Origin: Toxorhynchites rutilus septentrionalis
Lineage: Eukaryota > Arthropoda > Insecta > Diptera > Culicidae
DNA length: 64,000 bases
NCBI RefSeq assembly: GCF_029784135.1
Contig: NC_073746.1
Coordinates: forward strand, 178,071,788-178,135,787
Direction of reading: 5' to 3'
Part shown: in pieces, positions 55,241-64,000 of the stretch
Position numbering within the stretch: the stretch's first letter is position 1
Layout: each line of letters begins with the position of its first letter
Translations under genes and position numbers: made by a program
The notes under the pieces: model-generated
The model's input: only the letters and a program-made list of their open reading frames with translations
What the model was told of the DNA's origin: nothing
Database searches by the model: none

Positions 55241-56030
55241 CAGGTCGGACTCGATTATATACAGACTCAATTATATGTGATTCGATTATATACAATTTTG
55301 GACTCGATTATATACAGTTTGAAAAAAAAAGGTTTTAAGTTTCAAATACGACTTATTTCAAGAAGAAATCTAACATTTCAACGTTAAGGTGTAATTTAAG
55401 TGGCTAATTCATGTACAGCGGGGTGAGAATCGAGATTTTTGGAGATTTTGCTAGAATTTTCACCAGGAACTGCTTTTATCGATATTGCATCCAAATTAAG
55501 ATAGAAAGAAGTTGGGTGTCAAATAACAAATTGTAGAGCGGTTAGAGAGCTTCAATTTCATTGATAGAAACAACCTAGTTTAATAAAAAAAATCAGGATG
55601 ACATTAATAATAACACATGAAAAATGACTAACTTTCAAGTTTTTCACTTTCAAAAGGTTATTAAAATCCATTGATTCAGATGTTCCACTATTATATCCTG
55701 TACTAAATTCTCTCATCTTTCAAATGAAAGGAACAAATTCGTCTTCCATAACGTACTTTGTAATGTAGAGCCAGTTTGAGACAACAGAGTCCGAAACAAA
55801 AAAAAAGTTCTATAACTCTGTCATTATTGGAATTCGAACATATTTACATAGAAGGATTTTTTCATCAAATATTATCGTCTATCACCCCCTGAGATAATCT
55901 TGATAATTTTTTTTCATTTGAAAAAGGTATTTTCTATATTCAAAAAACGAATAGAAAAACATTTTTTTACAGGATTCGATTATATACAGTGAAAAGAAAT
56001 CAGAAACTGTATATAATCGAGTCCGTGCTG
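55241..56030. mobile_element. TA-flanked TIR repeat X1
   Basis: 790 bases between CAGGTCGGACTCGATTATAT (55241) and the inverse of CAGCACGGACTCGATTATAT (ends 56030), with TA outside both (55239-55240, 56031-56032). Homologous along its length to X2 in inverted orientation. It has no coding frame and several internal GATTATATACA motifs near the left end. A large MITE-like element. Confidence 0.88.
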
Positions 56031-56256
56031 TATAGCAATATAAGATCAGTATGAGCGAGCGAAACAAGAGACACATTGCAAATGAGCCGCATTAGAGCTT
56101 TTTGCGTACTTTGCCACATACACGGACCAGACCGAGAAGAACATAGATTCACGTTTATGCTCTCCTTTCTACCCTTAAAAAACACTTTCCAACTTCATTT
56201 TATAATGAGGTGTAATATGCAAGTTGTATTATCACACTTTTATGCAACAGTACCAG

Positions 56257-56332
56257 TGGCTATGTAGATAGCGCGGTCGTGTAAAACAGCCTTGCATTCC
56301 AGCCGGGCTTGGTTCGATCCCCGTTGACATCG
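56257..56332 (+). ncRNA. tRNA-like sequence with A and B boxes (copy 2)
   Basis: TAGCGCGGTCG (A-box-like) and GGTTCGATCCC (B box) conserved with copy 1 at 35765-35840, including CAGC(C/T)T(T/C)GCATTCCAG between them. TTTTG rather than a full T-run follows. A derived, probably non-functional tRNA-like module. Confidence 0.45.
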
Positions 56333-56350
56333 CTTGGACTTTTGAGGTGG

Positions 56351-57896
56351 GACTACGTTCAAGTTGGGAGAATTTTTGTTCCCATCGAAGTATGTTCCCT
56401 AACACAGCCATCAACTGTGGATTTGTCTGATTGGTAGGCGAACTGGTTTTTACATAGTGGGCATTTAGACATGGATACAGACTTTATGTATTCATATATT
56501 ACTTTTTCCCCATAGTTTTCAACAGCATTGATGATAAACTAATTGGCCTGAATGCCTTTGGGAGTGATTTGTCACGTTTTTCCGTTTTTTGAATCAAAAC
56601 TACTCAAACAAGTCTCCATATCGAAGGAATGTGCTCTAGCATCAGCCTTGCCTTAAAGATCTCGATAAGAGGAGGAATTAGCTTTGATTATCCACTTTGA
56701 ATTAGGGCTGGAAAAATCCCATCCTGCAGATTTGTAGTGTAGAGAGGATCTCCCTGCGTTTACTACTCTGGCCCTCGTGAAAACTTATTACTTATGTTTG
56801 TAATATCCTTTGCTTTTTCAGGTAATGTGAGGCACCTTCGAGAGCATTTTGTATCGAGAGGGGTTTGAGTCTTATGAAGTTCAATCCGCTTTTCGAGTTT
56901 AGAATTTTTGACTCTAGTTCAAGGGAATACCGATCCTAGTTGTTTGTTTTTTAGGATCTCGGTACTCTCTCTCTCTCTCTCTTTCTCTCTCTCTATCTTT
57001 ATCTCTCTCTCTTCACTCTGAACTGTCATGCCAACATCCCATTCAAAGATAATGTGTCTATGATCAGACAGAGACGTTGTTCTGCCATATAAATTATTAC
57101 TAGTGGATATGTTGTTCGTTAAATAAAAAAATAATCAATATATTGATGATGGGTTTAAATGTTTTAACGATCTATAAAATCGATCGAATGTGATCGAAAG
57201 AAGAGATCGAATGTAATGATTCGAACGGAAGTGTGTCTGATGTTTATGCTGCCGTAATTGACGGTGCGTATCGTCATCCGATAAACAAAGTGAAACGTTC
57301 ATGACTCATGAGTTCATAGTTGTGTTTGACATACCGAGGAATTGAGTGCCAAAACGATGACTGCTGACGATAAAAAATATTGAATACAAATCATTACTTT
57401 TCTTAATTCAATGTATTTTTTAACGTAACGGACATGTTTGATCTCTTAAAAATTAAATGTAAAGTGAAAATATAATATATTTTTTGTGGCGAAATTAAAA
57501 AAAATCTAAAATCATTATTAATATCTTTCAACTGCAGTCTCGTTGGTGCAAAATAATATTTATCAGATTATCAGACCCGAAAGCAGTTTCAAATTGTTGA
57601 AATTCGATTGAAAAATATTACTCGAAGTTTTTTGAAGACTTAGAAGACATAGCTCTGACCTAACTTAACTATCTTTCTATAAATTTCGTTGCATTTCCGC
57701 CAAAACTTTATCCATTATATAAAATCATTATCAAAGACAATTTTTGTTCAAGAACACATATCAGGGTCTATTTTCATTTATAATGATTGTTTTAAAAGCG
57801 TCCTTATTTCACCCGAAAAATCATTACAATTTTCCCTTCACAGAAATGAAACATGAAGCTTTATGAAGTCTATGTCGAATTGTGTGGCAAGAATGC
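56351..57896. other. No gene; CT microsatellite
   Basis: Anonymous DNA with a CT-rich microsatellite at 56963-57012. The left part (56500-56900) reads faintly like decayed reverse transcriptase on the minus strand, but I cannot support it. Confidence 0.5.
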
Positions 57897-57964
57897 ACCA
57901 TTTATTTATTTATTTATTTATTTTGTGTTCAGTCTTCGATGGACTCGTACAGACTAATCATAAC

Positions 57965-60900
57965 TTAAGCTAATAATTTAAGTCTACATATAAAACATTG
58001 TCGGGTGATATGAAAATCGAATTGATCACAAACAACACTAAAGGCCTTAAGACAGGAACAGAAAGAGCTGTTGAATCCATAATTAGTCCTGTGTCTAGGA
58101 ATGGCGATCAAAGCAGAGTGTCGCAGCTGTCGCGGGGGTACGGTAAATGATATTTCTTGTAGAAGATCAGGACAGTCAATGTTATTCGTCAGGACGTCAA
58201 ATATGAAGAGCCGCTGTAGTCTCAACCTTCTTACCGACAGGAGCTCAAGATTGATCAGACGGCAACGATCTTGGTAATCAGGAAGGTTTAAGGGATCATT
58301 CCATGGCAGGTTCCGAAGTGCGAATCGTAAAAACAGCTTTTGGATACGCTCGATTCGTATTATCTGGTACGCGTGGTAAGGTGCCCAAACCGGAACAGCG
58401 TATTCTAAGATGCTACGTACTAATGCGCAAAAAAGCGATTTGAGTGCATACACATCAGTTAGCTGAGCAGCATTACGGCGAATAAAACCAAGCACGGAGA
58501 AGGCTTTTGCCGTAGTAATGGAAACGTGCTCGTGAGATCGAAGTTTACAATCCATTATCACTCCCAAGTCGCGAATAGACTGTACGCGTTCCACAGAAGC
58601 ACTGTCGATCCGATATTGGTGTGAGGATGAAGATCGACTGCGGCTAAAAGTGATCGCTTTGCATTTATTTATGTTCACACTCATACCATTCTCGTTGCAC
58701 CAGTTCAGGACGATGTTGATGTCGGTTTGCAATAAAAAAGAGTCAATTGGAGATGCGATGACACGAAAAATCTTGAGGTCATCGGCAAAAAGCAGCTTTT
58801 CGGAGGATGTACGAAGACAGACATCGTTGATGAAGTGGACAAATATCAAAGGGCCCAGCACACTCCCTTGCGGTACGCCAGACGGTATGTTGAATGTGCT
58901 GGATCGTGATGAGTTGAGCTGTACAAATGCCTTTCGATCCGTTAGATACGACAATAGCCAGTCCGCAATCCAAGTCGGAAAACCTATGTGTTGCAATTTA
59001 TGCACTGCGTAAGCGTGTGGTACCGTGTCGAAGGCTTTCGAAAAGTCGATATAAACAGAGTCTACTTGATTTCGCCGTTCGATCTCACGAAACAGAAACT
59101 TGGAGTAGCACATTAAGTTGGACACAGTGGAACGATGTGGTATGAATCCGTGTTGATGATCTGAGATAAACGGCAGTGTTGCGTTTAGTATGACGTTATG
59201 CATCAGAGATTCAAAAACCTTTCCCAAGCAACTGAGAATCGAAATTCCACGATAGTTGACGACATTGTACAAACTGCCAGATTTGTGAACTGGAATCATA
59301 GAAGCGGTTTTCCATAAACTCGGGAAGCATCTCTGTTCAATTGAGCTGTTGAATAGCATCGTCAAAGGAACCACCAACGATGCCGCACATTTTTTAACTA
59401 ACAACGGCGGCAGAGCATCCACCCCGGCTCCTTTTGAAGCATCCAGTTTAACCAGTGCACCGAGTACTTCTTCGTTGGAAAAGCTGAAGATCGGAAGGTG
59501 GATATTATGAGTTGGTACGTTGTTGAAACATCCCGGCCGAGGTACAAGTGAAGTAGAACAAAACACACTTTGGAAGAAGTCAGAAAAAAGATTGGCGGCT
59601 TCGTCAGCTGTACTGGCTGTGGAGTCATTGTAGACCACATTGATTGGCACGAGGTTGGTAGCCCTTTGTCCTTTAACGTACCTCCAGAACATCGATGGGT
59701 TTTGTTTCAAGTTAGATTCCAGTCTGCATATATATTGTTGATAACTGGAAGTGTGTAATTCGTTGTATGATGATTCAATTTGACGCAACCAGTCTCTATT
59801 CACATCTGATCTGAGAGCAAAGAATCGTTTACGTGCTTTCCTTAGTCGGTTACGCAAGTTGCGCAGCTCAGCTGTCCACCAAGGTTTCCTGCTAACGCTG
59901 CTTAAGTTACGACGACGGCGCGGGACATTTGAGCGAATAATTTCGTTAAGTTTGTCGTAGAACAGAAAAACATTTGCGTCAACAGACCGTTTGTTAAGAA
60001 AATGCTGCCAGTCGATGGACGAAAACGCGACGTTCAGCGAATCAAAATTGCATCGCCTGAAGTCCATGTCGTTCTCATTCGAAGCTGGGAAGATTTGGTG
60101 GCAAGTGACCGAGCTTTGTAAGTCCACGAGCAGGATGAATGGAGGGTGATGTGCGTCAATGGGCAGCAGTGGTAGTGGTGGCTGAAATACCTCAGTGATA
60201 TCCGGAGAACTCGTGAAGGCTAAATCCAAAAGCCTGTTGTTCGAATTGACATGCGAATTCACTTGAACCAAGCCACACGACGAGATGGGATCAGCTAGAT
60301 TTGTCTCTTGTTCACTGGACGCGTTTGATGGTAAGTATCCGTTGATGTCCTCCTCGAAACACCATTGTAGATGAGGAAGATTATAATCACCAATAAGCAC
60401 GATAACGTCGTTCGGTGATGAACGATCCAATAAATATTGAGCAGTCACGGCGTGAGCTGAATATAGCCCAACATCTGAGCCCGGAGGAATATAGACAGCA
60501 GAGATAAACAGCGATCGGTGAGGAAGTAATATTTTTACAGCAACCTGTTCTAGCTGATTGCAATCAACTATGGACACCACCGTGCAGTGCAGTGTCGGTT
60601 TCACAGCAACAAGGACGCCACCTCCTCTCGAGTGGTTACTAGTAGCCTCGTTGCGATCGCACCGGAATACGGTGTAGTCCGATGTAAGCTCTGTGTTGCA
60701 GATATCGGATTTGAGCCACGTTTCGGTAAACACGATTATATCGTAGTCACAGCACGATAGTTTCAGCTTTAGTTGTGTCGTTTTAGTGCGAAGGCCTCTG
60801 ACGTTCTGATAGTATATAGATAAAGAGCTGTGATCAGGTTGAGGCACTCCGTTGCTGACGCTGATTGTTGTCATGGTACGTGAACAATCGAACCCACCGG

Positions 60901-61210
60901 CGTGGCAGTTGGACATAACGTTGCCGGGAACTGCAGGTTTGTTGCGTCCTGGAGTTGAAACACGTTTTGTAGAGAAACTCGAGGGTTGACGATTAAACGG
61001 AATAGTACTGAAACCAAACAACGAATCAGGGGTTGTACTGATCGGTGAATTAACGTACTTGCCTGATGAGACAGGCTGGACAGCCCCATCACCATGTTCG
61101 AACACAGGGCCGGGACGACTGCGGCAGGAACCGATGAAATATGGCTCGACTGTGCTGAAAGGATAAGGGCTGTCCATAGAGCCTGTTTGTGCGCGTCCCG
61201 GGTTGACCAC
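57965..61210 (-). CDS. CR1-clade ORF2: endonuclease-reverse transcriptase, 1081 aa, intact
   Basis: A multidomain LINE enzyme for target-primed reverse transcription. The first about 125 residues are a Ser/Pro-rich leader (SRPGPVFEHGDG). The apurinic-type endonuclease follows: SIYYQNVRGLRTK (about 135), IIVFTETWLKSD (about 163), AVYIPPGSDVG (about 240), IGDYNLPHLQW (about 275) and DAHHPPF with the catalytic His (about 355). The reverse transcriptase occupies about 590-860: NYRGISILS, VYIDFSKAFDTVPH (about 723), SGVPQGSVLGPLIF and LLFADDLKIFRV with the catalytic Asp pair (about 810). A thumb/C-terminal region (VWAPYHAYQIIRIERIQKLF) closes the protein. No stop or shift interrupts the frame. There is no RNase H domain, as expected for CR1. 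Whether the protein is active is unknown. Confidence 0.93.
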   Translation of the reverse strand: MVNPGRAQTGSMDSPYPFSTVEPYFIGSCRSRPGPVFEHGDGAVQPVSSGKYVNSPISTTPDSLFGFSTIPFNRQPSSFSTKRVSTPGRNKPAVPGNVMSNCHAGGFDCSRTMTTISVSNGVPQPDHSSLSIYYQNVRGLRTKTTQLKLKLSCCDYDIIVFTETWLKSDICNTELTSDYTVFRCDRNEATSNHSRGGGVLVAVKPTLHCTVVSIVDCNQLEQVAVKILLPHRSLFISAVYIPPGSDVGLYSAHAVTAQYLLDRSSPNDVIVLIGDYNLPHLQWCFEEDINGYLPSNASSEQETNLADPISSCGLVQVNSHVNSNNRLLDLAFTSSPDITEVFQPPLPLLPIDAHHPPFILLVDLQSSVTCHQIFPASNENDMDFRRCNFDSLNVAFSSIDWQHFLNKRSVDANVFLFYDKLNEIIRSNVPRRRRNLSSVSRKPWWTAELRNLRNRLRKARKRFFALRSDVNRDWLRQIESSYNELHTSSYQQYICRLESNLKQNPSMFWRYVKGQRATNLVPINVVYNDSTASTADEAANLFSDFFQSVFCSTSLVPRPGCFNNVPTHNIHLPIFSFSNEEVLGALVKLDASKGAGVDALPPLLVKKCAASLVVPLTMLFNSSIEQRCFPSLWKTASMIPVHKSGSLYNVVNYRGISILSCLGKVFESLMHNVILNATLPFISDHQHGFIPHRSTVSNLMCYSKFLFREIERRNQVDSVYIDFSKAFDTVPHAYAVHKLQHIGFPTWIADWLLSYLTDRKAFVQLNSSRSSTFNIPSGVPQGSVLGPLIFVHFINDVCLRTSSEKLLFADDLKIFRVIASPIDSFLLQTDINIVLNWCNENGMSVNINKCKAITFSRSRSSSSHQYRIDSASVERVQSIRDLGVIMDCKLRSHEHVSITTAKAFSVLGFIRRNAAQLTDVYALKSLFCALVRSILEYAVPVWAPYHAYQIIRIERIQKLFLRFALRNLPWNDPLNLPDYQDRCRLINLELLSVRRLRLQRLFIFDVLTNNIDCPDLLQEISFTVPPRQLRHSALIAIPRHRTNYGFNSSFCSCLKAFSVVCDQFDFHITRQCFICRLKLLA

Positions 61211-61251
61211 ATTGACAGATTTACGTGCTGGTTGATCGTTCTTTACAAGTT

Positions 61252-61650
61252 CTAAGTCGAGTTTTGACGAGATGAAATATGACCGTTTTTTTGGTCGTGA
61301 TCGAAAACACGAATGTTAACTCCTTCTGGCCAGTACCAACCATCGCCGACCACGTTGGATATAGCTTTATTAACGGTCACTTTGAATGATACAAACGATA
61401 GATCATCCAAACATTTTCCACGAGGAACCAGCTTGACCACCTTGACCAGCGTTGAGTCCACGTTTGTGATGTCATGAATGTGTTGTTTGATGTCACTTTC
61501 TTTCTGGTCTGGGGTGAATGGTGTCACGTAGTAATCTATTATATCGTCAGTAGTCTGCCTAACTTTGGCAACGCTTAGAGTTCCAGTTCTGTGCCGATTA
61601 ACATTGTCAGTGTTTTGATTGTCGTTGATGGGCATTGATGGGAATAGCAA
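61252..61650 (-). pseudogene. CR1 ORF1 C-terminal remnant of LINE no. 3
   Basis: The frame runs from about 61650 to 61252 and carries KLVPRGKCLDDLSFVSFKVT and WYWPEGVNIRVFDH, homologous to the ORF1 end of LINE no. 1 (RKLVPKGKNLDELTFVSFKV). There is no start codon before an upstream stop except an internal Met, and the PHD finger and coiled coil are missing. ORF2 begins 41 bases downstream of its stop. Confidence 0.78.
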
Positions 61651-62066
61651 AGGCTGTGTTGGTTTTGCTCATGATTTACACGACCCAATTGTATTTGAGC
61701 CCAGAACGGATTACAGAATCTAATATTGCGATTCGTTTAGGTAATTCTGACTCGATCGGATTTCAAAACATAGGAGGGTAAATGATCAGTTGACGGATCT
61801 AGAATTTTAGAGGAAATAACGCTACCGATTTCCTCAGAGCGTATTTTGTCGACTAACCAAAGTAAAAATGTGCGTATGGCGTAATTCTCGCATTTGCCAT
61901 TCAATCTCATACATCTAGCAACGTCTGGGACCGAATACGTGTAATGTGGTAATGGAGCTCAATAAAGACTTAATTTCTTGTTTGAATACACGTGCTGTAA
62001 TGTCATGAAAATGCATGTGTTTTGGCCCCAACAATAGCAAAGGCTGTGTTGGTTTTGCTCATGATA
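61643..62066 (+). repeat. 33-bp direct repeat flanking about 360 bp
   Basis: AATAGCAAAGGCTGTGTTGG and 13 further identical bases (TTTTGCTCATGAT) occur at 61643-61675 and 62034-62066. The left copy is the extreme 5' end of LINE no. 3. The intervening sequence has no recognised feature. Confidence 0.9.
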
Positions 62067-62780
62067 GCGTCTCGCAAGTGAACGTATTTTCTTCACGCCG
62101 CTTCTGTTGATACTGTTGAATGAATCGCAGTCGTTCGCTCTCTACCTTTGCATATATATCGACCATGAATTGTTGGCATAGCTCACATCATCGTAAAATG
62201 ACGTTGTCCTGATCACTTCGAATCATCAGACGATACATATAAAAATCCACCGATTGTTTGATTCCAACGATTTAACCATATTTTTATAAATATTAATTCA
62301 AAATGAGTAATGATATTCATAATGTATGAAGTGTCTGTGGCTGGATCTCGTTTTTTATAGTTTGTGCAATATCCGTGTTGTCCCTTCAGAATGGCCAGAG
62401 GATTTTCGTCAGAGATTCCTTGTGACTTGCACTGTGGTCACACGTATTATACAGCTCGTCACTACGTTGAGACGGCAAACGTTAGGAGCGTTGGTACCAT
62501 CGAAGAAGAAGATAGAAAGCATCGTATGAACGATGTGACGATGATGAACTCCATATTATTGTTTCATCTTCGAATAACAATTTCTTGCGTCGCTGTGCAG
62601 TCACCAGCAATGTCTTCAACAGCATTCACTTTGTCTCAACAACATTCACATTGGAGATACACACGTACTTTTCAGCTGGTGTTTTTTTCAATAATTCATT
62701 GCGCACACTCAAAGCTTTGGTTTACCAGAAATCCTGCTGACGACTTTTTGAGCATTTTGTGGCATGTTTAATGTTGATAA
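62067..62780. other. No gene recognised
   Basis: The 135-aa plus frame at 62364-62771 does not resemble a known protein and is crossed by alternative frames. Nothing else is seen. Confidence 0.5.
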
Positions 62781-62889
62781 TTTTTAGTTTGGAGTCACTG
62801 GTCTCTGAAGACTTCAGATTATCTGGGTTTTTGGAGTTTTGAGGTTCCTCGTTTTTTGGCCTCCTTTGAATACACTGGAGTTTTTCTGA

Positions 62890-63660
62890 GGTGTGATTTG
62901 TGATTTGGAGTTTTTTTGATAGCTAGCGTTCAGTCCGCGTAGGTTTCAATGGGATTGGATCTTTTGAGTATACGCCATTTATCGGTGGAGAGATTTTCAT
63001 TTTGGCTCTCTATGAGACATTTGAGTCTCTCGTTGCTGAATGATGCGTTTTGTGGGAAAAAGGCATGAAGAATTTCTGGACGCGGTATATACATTTCGTG
63101 TCATTTTCTAGGGTTATCCTGGGAACCACTTTCTTCAACCATTCCGAAGTCTGATGGTCTTTACGAGAAAGGATTAGATAACCTTATTTATACGAGCAGT
63201 TGAAAAAGTTGGTTTTCACCGGTTCTTTTCTTTGTTGCTCTATTGCAGTGAGAAGAGCATTCTGGATGGAATCCAACTGAGCCGTAGTTAGGTTAGTGTT
63301 GGGATAGTCCTCCGGGAGTATTTCAACTTTGGTTTGCCCCAGGCTTCCCAGAACGAGATTCCAGATTCGACAGTTTTTGTGATGTTGTTGTTTTGAAGAG
63401 TGTTATGAGCATCTTTTTTTTTGCTCATTCAACCTCGTTATTTTACGGGGGCAGATATTTTGCTTCGATTTTTTAAGGATAGGTTTTTCGTCGCTACGAT
63501 CCTCGGAGGCGTTTAGTTGGCCCTGAGATATGCTGACTCAATGCTTGCAGTCGATCTTCCTTTGCAGGGATCTCAGTTACGACCAAGTTGTTCAGCTTCC
63601 TTCTCTGACTCTTGGTGAGGTTTTTCTTCCACGAAGAAAGGACCCCGGCTGAATTTACCA
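62890..63660 (-). pseudogene. DUF4780-like retroelement ORF1 pseudogene
   Basis: On the minus strand a basic region (NLTKSQRRKLNNLVVTEIPA) is followed by LVLGSLGQTKVEILPEDYPN, LTTAQLDSIQNALLTAIEQQ, NFFNCSYK, a stop, then GYLILSRKDHQTSEWLKKVV, CIYRVQKFFMP, CLIESQNENLSTDKWRILKR and a second stop near 62928. The pattern (GYL.L...D..T..WL..., then L..LI.SQN..L.T..W) fits the DUF4780-type domain common in insect retroelement ORF1s. At least two stops. The family call is from memory of the motif pattern and needs a profile search. Confidence 0.5.
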
Positions 63661-64000
63661 CTTTAGATTCAGTTTTTGTAGTGACGTTACATGCGTCACT
63701 TTCATCCTTTTATAAGTTTACTAGCTGACCCGGCAAACTTCGTCCCGCCCAAAATTTATTTTTCGTTATCACATCCACGTTTTCTTACTAAGCGCACGTT
63801 CGCAAAATTGTTGATTGATTGATCTTCTAATCTACCCTTTAAAATTATTTTTTTACTATAAAATTTCAGTACTTCTACCAAAACTCGACATCATAATATC
63901 AAATTATTTTCAGACACAATTCTCGTGCAGGATTTTTCATCCACTTGCAAACAACATGTTTCTCCGTTACATGGAATAAATGTTTGATACAGAGAATATG
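63661..64000. other. No gene; CCCGGCAAACTTCGT motif
   Basis: After 63720, TAGCTGACCCGGCAAACTTC followed by GTCCCGCC opens an AT-rich stretch continuing to the window edge. I recall this motif as the edge of a widespread insect repeat, but the element cannot be delimited here. Confidence 0.4.

Larger units (their letters stand above)
55110..56350 (+). repeat. Repeat R, copy 2, split by X1
   Basis: Homologous to 35433-35865: AAAATGTACATCCAAA at the start, CAGAAAATGTGCTATTCTC, ATGAGCGAGCGAAACAAGAG and the tRNA-like end. The X1 insert at 55241-56030 interrupts it at a TA within the ATATATATG segment, and copy 1 shows the uninterrupted site. Confidence 0.75.
57897..61676 (-). mobile_element. CR1-clade LINE no. 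3 with intact ORF2
   Basis: The minus-strand element ends at a TAAA-type tail (57899-57926 on the plus strand reads TTTATTTATTTATTTATT). ORF2 is complete; ORF1 is present only as its C-terminal third, and the upstream sequence ends near 61676, so the copy is 5' truncated. No target duplication is visible. This is the best-preserved LINE of its family here and the reference for reading nos. 1 and 2. Confidence 0.87.

Overview
This is a eukaryotic window with no host gene I can recognise. It is an AT-rich intergenic stretch built almost entirely of transposable elements (TEs). The mix suggests a mosquito genome, probably culicine and Aedes-like: DD37E Tc1/mariner elements, an I-clade retroelement with an RNase H domain, CR1-clade LINEs with a PHD-like ORF1, mariners, IR/DR Tc1 elements, hAT and Harbinger-like non-autonomous elements, a Penelope-like fragment and tRNA-derived SINEs. 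The organism call is inference from TE types; no host marker confirms it.

Layout. 1-5.4 kb: unique-looking DNA, an intact DD37E element (1093-2394), a decayed mariner (2446-4054) and a 68-unit 8-bp minisatellite (4143-4686). 5.4-24.6 kb: one nest. A Tc1 element (5414-24626) is split by a minus-strand CR1 LINE (about 6156-22995). That LINE is itself split by a DD37-type element (7949-10320, carrying repeat copy C), a hAT-like element (10491-11905), a DD37E element (11965-13260), a SINE (13560-14118), a second hAT-like element (14240-16226, carrying repeat copy A) and a full-length I-clade element (16755-22781). A second DD37E copy (23281-24576) sits in the right arm of the outer Tc1. Removing the inserts at their target-site duplications (TSDs) restores the LINE reading frames, so the nest is well supported.

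24.6-33.4 kb: a 1.7 kb TIR element carrying a spliced Myb/SANT-like gene (26485-28201), then a TA-flanked repeat (X2, 28367-31816) split by another Tc1 relic. 33.4-47.3 kb: a family of elements with a GACGTAGnnCTACGTC palindrome near their ends (copies D1, D2, B; A and C lie in the nest), a Penelope-like 3' fragment with a GIY-YIG domain, mariner remnants, a tRNA-like repeat, a truncated I-element tail and a third Tc1/mariner-type element. 47.5-54.3 kb: a second CR1 LINE, broken by a mariner (48723-49885) and an unidentified 1.5 kb insert. 55.1-56.4 kb: a second copy of the tRNA-like repeat, split by X1. 57.9-61.7 kb: a third CR1 LINE with an apparently intact ORF2. 62.9-63.7 kb: a DUF4780-like pseudogene.

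The coding sequences all concern TE mobility. Only three look undamaged: the DD37E transposase at 1246-2265, the I-element ORF1 at 17158-18474, and the CR1 ORF2 at 57965-61210. The most unusual items are the depth and legibility of the 5.4-24.6 kb nest and the palindrome-marked, promoter-bearing repeat family A-D. Boundaries and family names were judged by eye; no database search was possible.
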